Numbered from the stretch's first letter, positions 43,146-52,836 are shown. The stretch: 64,000 bases of DNA from Anaerolineae bacterium (GCA_026645815.1 JAPKMR010000009.1:1-64000); one strand, 5' to 3'. The notes: generated by a model not told the origin, from the sequence alone. A program made the numbers and translations.

Positions 43146-44105
43146 ATGCCTGGTGAAACAAGCCCCGTTCGAAAGTACTGGAGCCAATACAAGTGGTCGA
43201 ACATAGCAGCCATGGTCAGGAACAGCATGGCTGACCCCGATATCTACAACGAGGATTGCGCAGGACGGTTAATCGTCATTACTGGCGCTACCTCCGGCAT
43301 AGGCTACGAAACAGCCCGCAAATATGCATCCCGGGGAGCGCACTTGCTCACCATCAACAGGAATAAGGACAAATCCGAGGCGCTGCGCGAGGAACTGAAG
43401 CGCGACTTTGATATCACGTGTGATTATTTGATTGCTGATTTAAGCCGTCTGGCAGATATGCACAGCGTTGGGCAAGCCCTGGCAGAAATGAATGCCTCCA
43501 TTGATGTTCTGATCCACAATGCCGGAATCTTTCTATCGAACAAGGTTCTGACCGAGGATGGTCTGGAGATGACGTTCGCAACGAATTTCCTGGCTTCCTT
43601 TGTCATCAACAATTTAGTTGAGGAGAAGTTGAAATCCCAGAGGCAAGCCCGAATCCTTTTGGTGAACTCTGAAGGATACCGGTTTGCGGTATGGGGCTTG
43701 CGCCTGGATGATATAAACTGGAATGCGCGGCGCTACACCGGACTGCGCGCTTACGGAGCCTCCAAACTGGCACAACTTCTCACGATGATGGTATTCCATG
43801 ATCGCTATAGCGGAAGCGGGGTCACAATCAATGCCATGCACCCAGGTATGGTCACGACCAATACCGGCAGGGATAACGGACCGCTCTACAAATGGTACAA
43901 ACGCAATGTGATTGATAGGGTATCCAAACCTGCCAGTATTTCAGCTGAAGCCCTCTACTACCTGGGCCTTGCACCAATGCTCGCCAACGTGAGCGGAGAA
44001 TTCTTCAATTTGACCCGGGCAGAGGAACTCGCGCCGCCGGCACGGGATAAAGGCATTGCCGAAAACCTTTGGAGAATAAGTCTGGAAATGGGAGGACTAA
44101 AATAA
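43146..44105 (+). CDS. Short-chain dehydrogenase/reductase (SDR)
   Basis: The product is 319 residues in a Rossmann fold. The cofactor motif is TGATSGIG (about 40-47). LIHNAGIFLS (N-A-G) is conserved. The active-site Tyr-Lys is YGASK, with Ser upstream in LLVNSEGYRF. An N-terminal extension of about 35 residues (KYWSQYKWSNIAAMVRNSM) precedes the fold, and the closest type is the retinol-dehydrogenase/WWOX-like group. It is 11 bases after the NTF2-like gene and shares one base (TAATG) with the next gene. The substrate is unknown. Confidence 0.85.
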   Translation: MPGETSPVRKYWSQYKWSNIAAMVRNSMADPDIYNEDCAGRLIVITGATSGIGYETARKYASRGAHLLTINRNKDKSEALREELKRDFDITCDYLIADLSRLADMHSVGQALAEMNASIDVLIHNAGIFLSNKVLTEDGLEMTFATNFLASFVINNLVEEKLKSQRQARILLVNSEGYRFAVWGLRLDDINWNARRYTGLRAYGASKLAQLLTMMVFHDRYSGSGVTINAMHPGMVTTNTGRDNGPLYKWYKRNVIDRVSKPASISAEALYYLGLAPMLANVSGEFFNLTRAEELAPPARDKGIAENLWRISLEMGGLK

Positions 44106-45715
44106 TGGAACGTCACGAGGTTATTGTCGTTGGTGGTGGAATAGCAGGACTGACTGCAACAGCCTACCTTGCCCGTGAGGGCTTGGATGTGCTGCTAGTG
44201 GAAAGGAATGAGCGCTGCGGAGGGCTGGTCAATACCTTCGTGAAAGAAGGTTTCCGTTTCGAGGGTGGAGCGCGGGCGCTTGAAAGCGCAGGAATCATCT
44301 TGCCCATGCTAAAAGACCTCGGCATCGCTCTGGAAACGCTGGAGAATCCCGTCTCTGTCGGAATTGAGAACCGCGTCATACAAGTCAGGTCTCAAGCGAA
44401 CCTGCATGACTACGAAGTTCTGCTGAAGAGCTGCTATCCCGAGAGCACAGAGGACGTTGACCGTGTGATTGCCACCATCAAACGCGTCATGAAGGACATG
44501 CAGGTTCTCTACGGGGTCAGCAATCCACTCTTCAACGATTTTAGAAGCGACATGGCCTACTTCGCCAAAGTCTACATTCCCTGGTTCTTCAAATTCCTGA
44601 TCACGCTGCTGAATATTAGCCGCATGCGAGGCCCGGTGGAAGAATTTCTCGATGGAATCGTGCAGCGGCGCGCCTTAAGGGACATCATTAGCCAGCACTT
44701 CTTCAAGAGCACTCCCACCTTTTTCGCCATGAGCTATTTCTATCTCTACACCGATTACTTCTATCCCAAGGGAGGCGTGGGACAGATAGCGGCAATGGTT
44801 CAGGACAAAATCCTTACATCCGGTGGGCAGATAAAAACCGCAACGGAGATCACCACAGTCAATGCGGCAGAGAGGTGGATCAGCGATAGCTCAGGAAACC
44901 GCTATGCATACGAAAACCTGATTTGGGCAGCTGATCTGAAGACGCTCTATCGCATCACGGAGACGGCAGGACTTCCGCCCAAAGTCGCAGGTGAAATCCA
45001 GGCTCACAAACAAAACCTGCTTGCTGCGCATGGCGCGGATTCCATCCTCACGCTATATGCCGCTGTAGATACACCGCCAGAGGCTTTCCGGAAATTATCG
45101 AATGGGCACTTCTTCTACACACCCTCCAAACAGGGGCTAGGAGAAATCCACCGCTCAGAGCTCAGAATGCTTCTAGACAACTGGGCAACTGTTACAAAAG
45201 CCGACGTATTAGCGTGGCTCGATAGGTTCTGCCAGCTCACCACCTACGAAATCTCCATCCCAGCGCTCAAAGAACCCACCGCCGCACCGGAAGGAAAGAC
45301 GGGCCTTATCATCAGCACGCTCTTTGAATACGAGCTCGTCAAGCGAGTGCACGAGTCCGGTTGGTACGAGGAATTCAGGCAGGAAGTTGAACAACGTATG
45401 ATTGACGTACTGACAGCTTCGATTTACCCCATGCTGCGGGAGAACCTGCTTTTCAAGTTCTCCACGACGCCGCTGACCATCGAGAAGACGGTGGCGAGCT
45501 CTGAAGGCGCCATTGTCGGGTGGTCCTTCGAGTCAGCCATTCCAGTTCCCTCCAGTATGCTAAAGATCAATGATGCGGTTAAAACACCCATCCCACACAT
45601 CACCCAGGCAGGGCAGTGGTCTTTTAGCCCTACGGGCGTCCCCACAGCCATCCTGACGGGGCGCCTTGCGCCAGACAAGCTCATCAGAGAGCGCAAGGCA
45701 CGCGCGCGGAAATGA
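44105..45715 (+). CDS. FAD-dependent oxidoreductase of the phytoene dehydrogenase/isomerase (CrtI-like) group
   Basis: The start is ATG 44105, which overlaps the SDR stop, with GGAGG eight bases ahead. The product is 536 residues. The FAD dinucleotide-binding motif VVGGGIAGLTATAYLAREGLDV is at the extreme N-terminus, followed by LLVERNERCGGLV (the R-x-x-x-G-G element). The C-terminal GWSFESAIPVPSSMLKINDAV and VPTAILTGRLAP resemble the family's substrate and FAD-closing segments. Members desaturate or isomerise carotenoids, or saturate retinoids. With an SDR and an NTF2-like protein, a small pathway acting on a long hydrophobic substrate is likely but not proven. Confidence 0.82.
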   Translation: MERHEVIVVGGGIAGLTATAYLAREGLDVLLVERNERCGGLVNTFVKEGFRFEGGARALESAGIILPMLKDLGIALETLENPVSVGIENRVIQVRSQANLHDYEVLLKSCYPESTEDVDRVIATIKRVMKDMQVLYGVSNPLFNDFRSDMAYFAKVYIPWFFKFLITLLNISRMRGPVEEFLDGIVQRRALRDIISQHFFKSTPTFFAMSYFYLYTDYFYPKGGVGQIAAMVQDKILTSGGQIKTATEITTVNAAERWISDSSGNRYAYENLIWAADLKTLYRITETAGLPPKVAGEIQAHKQNLLAAHGADSILTLYAAVDTPPEAFRKLSNGHFFYTPSKQGLGEIHRSELRMLLDNWATVTKADVLAWLDRFCQLTTYEISIPALKEPTAAPEGKTGLIISTLFEYELVKRVHESGWYEEFRQEVEQRMIDVLTASIYPMLRENLLFKFSTTPLTIEKTVASSEGAIVGWSFESAIPVPSSMLKINDAVKTPIPHITQAGQWSFSPTGVPTAILTGRLAPDKLIRERKARARK

Positions 45716-45745
45716 TGGCAAATCCCTAAGGCGGGGAACAAGTAA

Positions 45746-45786
45746 GTGGGGGTGAGCGCATTACAAGCGCTCACCCCCACCTTTTT
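45746..45786 (+). terminator. Intrinsic terminator of the NTF2/SDR/FAD operon
   Basis: A perfect 14-bp GC-rich stem (45746-45759 with 45767-45780) has a 7-base loop. It is followed by a C and five T residues. Confidence 0.85.
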
Positions 45787-45796
45787 GCGGCACAAC

Positions 45797-46558
45797 TCAA
45801 GGGGTCTTCATAACCAAGGGCAGGTAAACTCGCATGCCGCCCACGATACGCAACATCCGGCTATAGGTATCCGTGCAACCGTAGATGGTCCGCGCCGCCA
45901 AAGTCGTTGTGAAGGTGCCGGTATTCAAGTAAGTATAAGTGGGATGCATTGCTGTCGAGTTGCCAGCGCCATCGCCGAAGTCCCAAAAATACACCACGGC
46001 GCCGGTACTGGTATTGGTGAAAGTGATGGGTGTGCCAAGCATAACCTCCGCAGCAGACACCGTGAACGCGGCTGTAGGCAAGCCGTGTACGGTCACCGGC
46101 GCAGCGGTAGAGGCAAAACAGCCGTGCGTGTTTGTCACTGCAAGAGTCACGGTCATAGTGCCGGCGGCGGCATAGCCGAAAGTTGGATTCTGTACCGTGC
46201 CACCCTGCGTCCCTGCGCCGCCGAAGTCCCAATGCCAGGCAACGGCGCCGGATGTGGTATCCGTGAAGTGCATCGTCTGCCCGAGGCAAACCGGGCTATC
46301 ACTGTTGAAACTGACCGCCGGAGGTCCGTAGACAGTGACCGGGGCAGAAGAGAAGGCGGAACAGCCATTAGTGTCGGTGACGGAGAGCGTGACCGTCATT
46401 GTCCCGGCGGCGGCATAGTTAAAGGTGGGATTCTGCACCGTACCACCCTGCGTCCCCGCGCCACCGAAATTCCAATGCCAGGCAGTAGCACCTGGGGTAG
46501 TATCCTTGAAGTGCATCGTGGCGCCGAGGCACACGGGGCTATCACTGGTGAAGGACAC
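45797..46558 (-). pseudogene. Frameshifted 3' part of the subtilisin-like protease gene (PKD repeats and YLPLV tail)
   Basis: This frame encodes about 253 residues: three PKD-type modules, then GGMRVYLPLVMKTP at the very C-terminus. The modules begin FTSDSPVCLGATMHF, FNSDSPVCLGQTMHF and FTVSAAEVMLGTPITF. It has no ribosome site of its own. Its first residues continue exactly the module pattern of the upstream frame at 46396-49893, so it is the detached end of that gene. In the intact copies the repeat period is 243 bp (46293 to 46536), but at the junction it is 227 bp (46536 to 46763). A 16-bp loss at about 46563-46567 therefore explains the frame change. An assembly or sequencing error in the near-identical repeats is the other explanation. 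Confidence 0.75.
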
Positions 46559-46800
46559 GGCAGGACCGGGGCGGAGGCGGAGGCAGAACAGCCATTAGTA
46601 TCAGTGACGGTAAGCGTGACCGTCATTGTCCCGGCGGCGGCATAGTTAAAGGTGGGATTCTGCGCGGTGCCGCCCTGCGTCCCGGCGCCACCAAAGTTCC
46701 AATGCCAGGCAGCTGCACCAGGCGTGGTATCCGTGAAGTGCATCGTGGCGCCGAGGCATACAGGGCTATCACTGGTGAAGGACACGGCAGGGGGCGCGAG
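46140..46800 (-). repeat. Near-identical 243-bp PKD-encoding DNA repeats
   Basis: Three copies of an 81-residue module are highly similar at DNA level. Matching sites (GGGCTATCACT) fall at 46293, 46536 and 46763. The last interval is 16 bp short. Such identity favours recombination and slippage. Confidence 0.75.
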
Positions 46801-49800
46801 GAGGGTGATGGTCTGCAGGTAGACGCTGAAGGCTGCACCCACGGGATCGATCCCCGTCAATGTGATGGTGTAGGTACCCGGACCAGCATAGGTGTGTGAC
46901 GGATTGACGCCTGGGTTTGCCACGATTGTGCCATCGCCGAAGTCCCAGGTGAAATTCACGGGCCAACTGCTCGATGGATCGTGAGTAAAGGACACCGTGC
47001 CGCCCCCACAGGTTGGTGGCACGGTAGTCTGGAAATTCGTCTGTGGGTAGAGGTAGTCCTCCGTCTCACCGACGGCGTAACCAAGCGCCGGACCCCGCCC
47101 GTCGGCACGCCCGGTACCGGGATCGAGAGGCGCAGGCTGTTCTGCGATCGAGACGCGAATCCAGAAGGGATCGCCAGGGACATTCTGGAAGATCTTGACA
47201 GGCATCGCGAGAGCGAAATTGCCAGGAGCAACGGCGAGATTGGGCACCGCCCATTCCGGTGCGTCACCAGCGGTCATACAGGTGTGCAGGTCTGCCCAAT
47301 CGCCATCGGCGTTGCCATCTATCCACACATTGACGAAGTGGTTGGGCAACGGTGTACCAGGTGGGATAAAACCGTGCATCTGGAGGGGTATTGTCATGCA
47401 CGGCTGTACCAGTCCAGGGAAACCGAGACCATCATCGGGCTGATCCAGGTCCGCCAGGTTCGCGAGTGGTTGCAGGTTGTTCGTAGGGTCTTCGTCATAT
47501 CCAGTATCGGCTTCAGCCTCACCCGAAGCGAGGACCCCCATCTGGGATTCTCCAGGGCCGAACACTAATGAACCCGACGCCCAGTGAAAGGGCCCAGGAA
47601 TGAGTGCGCCATAGACCGTGGGGAAATTGGCCTGGACGCCGGGATAGGCAGTCATCACCACACCAGCGCTGTTAGCACTGGTTGGCGCATCACCGAGGTC
47701 GTGTAGCATGTTGCGCAGCGCATTGGGAGCGCTGAGTTTGCCATAACCCCAGTTGGAGTTGGGCACCCCACCCGTAGCGCCATCCGACACCGCACCACGG
47801 CGCAGCGCCTCGGTTACAAAATATGGCGTCGTCTGCCCCTGAGCATATTGAAAGAGCAGTGCCGCCACGCCCGCGACATGAGGTCCCGCCGCGCTGGTGC
47901 CGCCAAAATATTGGTTGTAGGAACCTAGACTGCCGGTGACAGCGCTACTCTCCGGGGCGATGATGTCGTAATGCCCAGGCGCTGCCACATCCACGACGAG
48001 CGCACCATCCAGAAAACGGGTTCCACGTCCACTGAACCAGCTCAGTGCGCCGGGTGTACCGATGTAGTTAGCGCGTGTGGCATAGGAGGCAACGCCGAGG
48101 CAGGAGTCGCAGGTGCTTGGCCAGGTAGCGGTGTGTAATTCCGCACCGCCTCCAGCGTTGAGCCAGCCCACGCCAAAAGACCAACCAGTAGCGCTATCGG
48201 CAATGTAGAAATTGGTAATCTCCGGCATAGGCGCCGGATTTGTCACATCCATTCTCCAGTTACCAACCATCACTCCAGTGGGGCGGTTGATCCAGATGTT
48301 ATACATCGCCGTACCACGGCTGGAATCCACAGCACGCTCACAGCCAATCTGGTGCCCATCGGCCGTCATCACATACTGCCAGCCCGTCCCCGGCATCACG
48401 CAGAGCAAGTTCACAGTGTTGCCCATTCCTCCACTGGGAGTTGTGATTCGCACAGTGAGGTTGTTCGCCGGATTGAGCCAAAGCAGCGTTCCCCAGACAT
48501 CAGTGGGGTGAGGTGAAAGTGACGGCACATTAAAAAAGTGACTAAAGAGGCCACTCGGTAGCGCATATTGAAGATGGCGCGGATTACAGCCCGAGGTGCC
48601 GGCGCAGTGCAAATTTCCCGTGGGCACCACCTGCAAGACGCCATTTTGCGAGGCCTGGTCCATCAGCTGCTCATGGTTCGAGGAGCCATCGAGATAATGT
48701 TGGATCCAGGAGCCATATTCATAGAGCATAATTTGCGCGCCATTCAGGGAAGCCCAGGGGATGTAGGTGGTGGGGTTGAGGTTCAAGCCAAAGGCATCGG
48801 CGACGAGCAAGTCGGCATCGGGCGCCAAACCGGTGTAATAGCGTAGCATATTGTAGGCATAGGTCGTATTCCAATATGCGGCGCCCGCCCCGAGAATGCC
48901 GGAAACGCTGGTGCCATGCCCATTGGCATCTATTGGGGTCTGCTCCAAATTCACACCGCGCGACCGGCTTGTCCCTGAGCCATCCAGAGTTGCTGCAATC
49001 TTGCTAGTGGGGATGCCTGCCCCCAGGTTGCCGCGCAGGATGAGGAGTTCGCCAGATTCGAGCACCAGAGAGCCGTTGGCGTCATAAGCCATGTAAATCG
49101 GCTCGGAGGCATCATAGCTACTGTTGCCATTGTTATCGCCGTAGATCCAATCCCGCGTCACATCCAGCGTGCCGGCGGTGTTCAGAGGATCGCCGACAGC
49201 ATCCCAGAAACGCAGGACCGCCCCACCCAGCGTATCCACCCCCGGCGTGAAGCCGCCGTCGCCATCGGTGTCCCAACCAGAATAGCCAGCTCCGTACGTA
49301 CCCTTGAGAAAAGCTGGATGCATAACATCCACACCCGTATCGAAGTCGGCAATGACCACACCCTGACCGGTAAGCGGCGTACCCCCTACGGGAAAAGGAG
49401 CACTCCAAACAGCGGGCGCATCCACATAGGTAATTCCTGGAGTAAGACGAACACTGAAGTCCAGAGGCGAGAGCGCCACGGGTTGCCAGACCGCCTCCAA
49501 CCAGGAGAGCAGCTCATGGCGCGTCAGCGCTGGAACCGTCTCTGGTGGAACGCGCAACCCATAGATGGGACCCAGGTGCGCCAGTTTGCCGCCTACCTGT
49601 TCAAAGCTGACGCCCAACGCCTCTATCTGAGCTCGTTCCTTTGACGTCAGCTCGCGCTCAAAGCGCGCAGTAACCTCCACAGCACCTGTGCTACGAATAC
49701 GGTCGAGTTCCAGCGCCAGGGCAGAATCCGCCGCCAGGGTCATGGGGTGTTCCAGCAAGCTCAGCAGAAGGCCGAGGTTCGAGGCGATTTTGAGGTTGGG

Positions 49801-49893
49801 TAGAGGTTCGGCAGTTAAGGGCAAAACAGGGACGCCTGCTGTCGCCATCAAGACCAGAAGTAACAAACCGGAAAGCCATCGTGTCTTCATCAT
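46396..49893 (-). CDS. Secreted subtilisin-like (S8) protease with GEVED-like and PKD domains; frame broken near the end
   Basis: A signal peptide (WLSGLLLLVLMATAGVPVLP) is followed by a propeptide region (about 60-150). The S8 catalytic triad is complete: Asp185 in IADFDTGVDV, His326 in NGHGTSVSG and Ser667 in GTSAAGPHVAG, with the oxyanion Asn427 in VPTGN. An insertion of about 300 residues lies between His and Ser. After the catalytic domain comes a region with DYLYPQ preceded by GET-E (GEVED-like, about 790-940), then a PKD domain (FTWDFGDGTIV) and the first of the near-identical PKD modules. The frame then changes and runs 56 more residues of nonsense. The active domain is intact, so a truncated but working enzyme is possible. 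It probably degrades or processes extracellular protein. Confidence 0.85.
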   Translation of the reverse strand: MMKTRWLSGLLLLVLMATAGVPVLPLTAEPLPNLKIASNLGLLLSLLEHPMTLAADSALALELDRIRSTGAVEVTARFERELTSKERAQIEALGVSFEQVGGKLAHLGPIYGLRVPPETVPALTRHELLSWLEAVWQPVALSPLDFSVRLTPGITYVDAPAVWSAPFPVGGTPLTGQGVVIADFDTGVDVMHPAFLKGTYGAGYSGWDTDGDGGFTPGVDTLGGAVLRFWDAVGDPLNTAGTLDVTRDWIYGDNNGNSSYDASEPIYMAYDANGSLVLESGELLILRGNLGAGIPTSKIAATLDGSGTSRSRGVNLEQTPIDANGHGTSVSGILGAGAAYWNTTYAYNMLRYYTGLAPDADLLVADAFGLNLNPTTYIPWASLNGAQIMLYEYGSWIQHYLDGSSNHEQLMDQASQNGVLQVVPTGNLHCAGTSGCNPRHLQYALPSGLFSHFFNVPSLSPHPTDVWGTLLWLNPANNLTVRITTPSGGMGNTVNLLCVMPGTGWQYVMTADGHQIGCERAVDSSRGTAMYNIWINRPTGVMVGNWRMDVTNPAPMPEITNFYIADSATGWSFGVGWLNAGGGAELHTATWPSTCDSCLGVASYATRANYIGTPGALSWFSGRGTRFLDGALVVDVAAPGHYDIIAPESSAVTGSLGSYNQYFGGTSAAGPHVAGVAALLFQYAQGQTTPYFVTEALRRGAVSDGATGGVPNSNWGYGKLSAPNALRNMLHDLGDAPTSANSAGVVMTAYPGVQANFPTVYGALIPGPFHWASGSLVFGPGESQMGVLASGEAEADTGYDEDPTNNLQPLANLADLDQPDDGLGFPGLVQPCMTIPLQMHGFIPPGTPLPNHFVNVWIDGNADGDWADLHTCMTAGDAPEWAVPNLAVAPGNFALAMPVKIFQNVPGDPFWIRVSIAEQPAPLDPGTGRADGRGPALGYAVGETEDYLYPQTNFQTTVPPTCGGGTVSFTHDPSSSWPVNFTWDFGDGTIVANPGVNPSHTYAGPGTYTITLTGIDPVGAAFSVYLQTITLLAPPAVSFTSDSPVCLGATMHFTDTTPGAAAWHWNFGGAGTQGGTAQNPTFNYAAAGTMTVTLTVTDTNGCSASASAPVLPCPSPVIAPCASAPRCTSRILPQVLLPGIGISVARGRRVVRCRIPPLTMPPPGQ

Positions 49894-49988
49894 AACCTAC
49901 CTTTCATACGCCAGGATGAAAAGAGGACCCATACAAACGCAGAGTGACAAAAACAGAAAACCATCTAGGGGAAAGAACTGGCTTAACT

Positions 49989-50058
<70 letters not shown>

Positions 50059-50150
50059 TGTCATCAACCCCACAGTTGCACTGCGGCAGATTAGCCCATA
50101 AGGCATCTTTGTGTAAATATCAGAGCATCTCGTTGGATAGGAGGTGCTCG

Positions 50151-50798
50151 ATGTTTGAGTCTGACCCGTCGTGTTTCAGGCGTGCCCAAGCTGGCTGTCA
50201 GGAAAGCCTCAACGCCTTGCTGCGACAGCATGAAGGCCTAGTTCAAGCCGCCGTGCGGCGCCAAGTCACTGGCGGCGCCGCCTTTGAAGACCTGCTGCAA
50301 GCCGGGCGCGAAGGGCTGTGGCGCGCGATCCTGGGGTTTGAGCCCCAACGTGGGACGCGTTTCGCCACTTACGCCTGGCCCAGTATCGTGCGCGCCATCT
50401 GGCATGCGGCCCGCGCCTGCCCGCTGCCGCCAGTAGGCCTACCCCCCGATCCCCGGATGACGCTGGATCCGGCGCAACTCTACGCCGAGCGGCAAGTGCA
50501 GGCGGCGTTGCATGCGTTGGTCCAGCGGTTGCCACCCCGCTTGCGCCGCATCATCGTGCGCCGCTATGGGCTGGATGGGCAACCGCGCGCCACGTATGCC
50601 CACCTGGGACGCCAACTGGGACTCACCCGCGAGCGGGTGCGCCAGTTACACCAGGAAGCGCTCTTGTGGCTGCAACATCCGGCCCACGCGCAACAGTTAC
50701 GCAGTCTCCTTGACCGCCACACGCCCCGCGAGTATGCCGCGGCGGCCACGCGCCAGGCCCAGTGGCGCGCCCGCAGCCGGGGAGTGCGCGATGGTTGA
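50151..50798 (+). CDS. Sigma-70-like protein encoded inside an insertion element
   Basis: The ATG at 50151 follows GGAGGTG by five bases; longer in-frame starts are rejected. The product is 215 residues. Region 2 is recognisable at about 18-85: RQHEGLVQAAVRRQ, FEDLLQAGREGLWRAILGF and FEPQRGTRFATYAWPSIVRA. These match the core-binding and -10-melting segments (D-L-x-Q-x-G-x-x-G-L, F-x-P-x-x-G-x-x-F-x-T-Y-A). Region 4 lies at about 125-175: LPPRLRRIIVRRYGL, TYAHLGRQLGLTRERVRQLHQEAL, with the helix-turn-helix T-R-E-R-V-R-Q-[IL]. Region 3 is nearly absent, and a basic tail follows. The stop overlaps the transposase start by eight bases. It may direct RNA polymerase to element promoters, or it may have been recruited as a DNA-binding accessory to transposition. 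Confidence 0.85.
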   Translation: MFESDPSCFRRAQAGCQESLNALLRQHEGLVQAAVRRQVTGGAAFEDLLQAGREGLWRAILGFEPQRGTRFATYAWPSIVRAIWHAARACPLPPVGLPPDPRMTLDPAQLYAERQVQAALHALVQRLPPRLRRIIVRRYGLDGQPRATYAHLGRQLGLTRERVRQLHQEALLWLQHPAHAQQLRSLLDRHTPREYAAAATRQAQWRARSRGVRDG

Positions 50799-52494
50799 GA
50801 CCTTAACCCCCACCCAGACCCGCCAACAGCATCCGGAATTCGTGGCCCACTGCAGTTATACTGCGCTGCGCCCGCAGTTGCCTTTGCGCTGGCCCGCGCC
50901 GCCCGACCTCCCCGCCGGGCCCAAACGCCGCTATCGCTCGCACTATGCGTATCTGGGCGCGGCGGACCTGGACACGCCGGGGGTCTGGGAGGAACTCACC
51001 GACTTCGAATTGCTGCTGCGCCTGGTGGATTTCAGCCCGTTACGCCCGGTGCTGGCCCAGTTGCTCGGGTGGACCTCGGCTAAAGGCTGGACGCCGTTCG
51101 ACCCCGTGTCGCTGTTCCTGCTGTGCGGTTGGCAACTCACGGAAAAGTGGAATCGCGCCACCACCCTGGAGAACCTCGCCCAGGCGCGGTATGCCGGGGT
51201 GCGGCAACGGCTGGGCTTTCAAGAGGGCGTCTATCCCACCGAGGGGGGGCTGCGCTACTTCCTGACTGTGCTGGGACAGCACTCGCCGGACGCCACCACC
51301 GCGATCACTCTGCCCGCTTACGGCGACTCACCCGCCCTCGACCTGGCTATCCAGCGCCTGAATCAACTGCTGCTCCAGGCCGTTGCCTTGTTGCACGGCT
51401 ACGGTTTCTTCAGCGCTGCAGCCTGGAACCAGGCGACGGTGTGTCCCGATGGCATGCTGCATTTTGCCGCTAGCCATATGCGCTGCACGGCGCTTGCGGA
51501 TACTTGCTATCAGCCACCCCCACGTCCTTGCCCCGCGCGTGACAAAGAGCGCCGGGGCTGTGCTTGCGACACCCCGGCTTGCGCGCAGGTCTGTCGGCAC
51601 GCCCCCGTGCGCGATCCCGCGGCGCGCTACGTGTGGTACAGTGGCAGCAACGGCCCTCAGCCCTCACCCAACACGCCCGTGCCCAGCGCCGCCGTCCCGG
51701 AGCCCCACCCACGCGGTCAGGGCGTCTATGGCTACAAGAGTATGGCTCTGCGCCTGATTGACCGCGAGTACCGCTTTAACGTCACTTTGCTGGATGATTT
51801 TGGTCCCGCCACCCTCACCGAAGCTGACCATGCTACGGCGCTACTCTTACAACTCGCCACAGCTTACCCCGACCTGCACCTCGACGCGGTGATAGGGGAT
51901 GCGGCTTACGGCTATGATCGCCCCTTGCACATCATCTATGCGCGCCTCCACGCCCGCCGCCTCATTGACCTGCGCGCCCACGCCTGTGATCGGGAGCCAT
52001 CAGGGTGGGTCAGCCGTGGCTACGACGCTCGCGGGCGCCCGGTATGCGCCTTTGGGTATCATTTCACCGCCAATGGTTTCGACACTGTACGGCGCCGCAC
52101 CAAATGGTTCTGTGGGCAGGTCTGTTTACGCTCCGACAGCAAACCGGCGGTCACCCTGCCCAACGTCGTCTATCCTCCACTGGAATGCCCGTTCCGCGCG
52201 GCTGAGCACGCACCCTACGGCGAAGTGCGCAATGTGGCGGAAATGTTTCCCGACGGCACCCTCCGGTTGGTGCGCGATGCCCCGGTCGGGGGAGCGGTCT
52301 GGAAGGCCTACTATCCCCGCGCCCGTAACGCGGTCGAGAGTCGCAATGCCGTATTTGAACGCTGGCGCTTAAAACGCCTGCCCTACTACGGGCTCCCGCG
52401 TAACCGCGCCCTGGTTGCCCTCACCGATACCTGGGACACGCTCACGACTTTGGTACGGCTATGCCGGGAGGCTACCGCCGCCACCAGCAACTGA
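50791..52494 (+). CDS. DDE transposase
   Basis: From the ATG at 50791 the product is 567 residues; an earlier in-frame ATG lies within the sigma-like gene and is rejected. The N-terminal part (about 40-165) has TPFDPVSLFLLCGWQLTEKW and RYFLTVLG, as in the DUF772-containing IS1182-like transposases. Candidate catalytic acids are Asp220 (CPDGMLHFA), Asp370 (VIGDAAYGYD) and Glu516 (RNAVESRNAVFERW). A cysteine-rich insertion lies at about 218-268 (MRC, DTCY, RPCPA, GCACDTPACAQVC), probably metal-binding. The frame is intact and all domains are present, so the element may still be active. Translation is coupled to the sigma-like gene. Confidence 0.88.
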   Translation: MVETLTPTQTRQQHPEFVAHCSYTALRPQLPLRWPAPPDLPAGPKRRYRSHYAYLGAADLDTPGVWEELTDFELLLRLVDFSPLRPVLAQLLGWTSAKGWTPFDPVSLFLLCGWQLTEKWNRATTLENLAQARYAGVRQRLGFQEGVYPTEGGLRYFLTVLGQHSPDATTAITLPAYGDSPALDLAIQRLNQLLLQAVALLHGYGFFSAAAWNQATVCPDGMLHFAASHMRCTALADTCYQPPPRPCPARDKERRGCACDTPACAQVCRHAPVRDPAARYVWYSGSNGPQPSPNTPVPSAAVPEPHPRGQGVYGYKSMALRLIDREYRFNVTLLDDFGPATLTEADHATALLLQLATAYPDLHLDAVIGDAAYGYDRPLHIIYARLHARRLIDLRAHACDREPSGWVSRGYDARGRPVCAFGYHFTANGFDTVRRRTKWFCGQVCLRSDSKPAVTLPNVVYPPLECPFRAAEHAPYGEVRNVAEMFPDGTLRLVRDAPVGGAVWKAYYPRARNAVESRNAVFERWRLKRLPYYGLPRNRALVALTDTWDTLTTLVRLCREATAATSN

Positions 52495-52666
52495 CCCCGG
52501 TCGTGGGGCTCACCGCCTTGCCCATCACGGGTACTCGCCGGATGGGCCGCTGCCGCTTGCTTCAGGGCTCCCCGTTGCGCTTTTTCTGCGCCAGATAACC
52601 CTTGGTCACGCCGCTTGCCTGCTGTTTCCTGACATCCCCAGCCGTTTGGGTTGCTACGCGGGACCG

Positions 52667-52836
<170 letters not shown>

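Noticed and set aside
46560-46590. Programmed ribosomal frameshift joining the protease frames
   Set aside because: There is no slippery heptamer or downstream pseudoknot. Repeat spacing shows a physical loss of 16 bases instead.
50076-50150. N-terminal extension of the sigma-like protein
   Set aside because: The strong ribosome site GGAGGTG lies inside it, five bases before the ATG at 50151, so translation should begin there.
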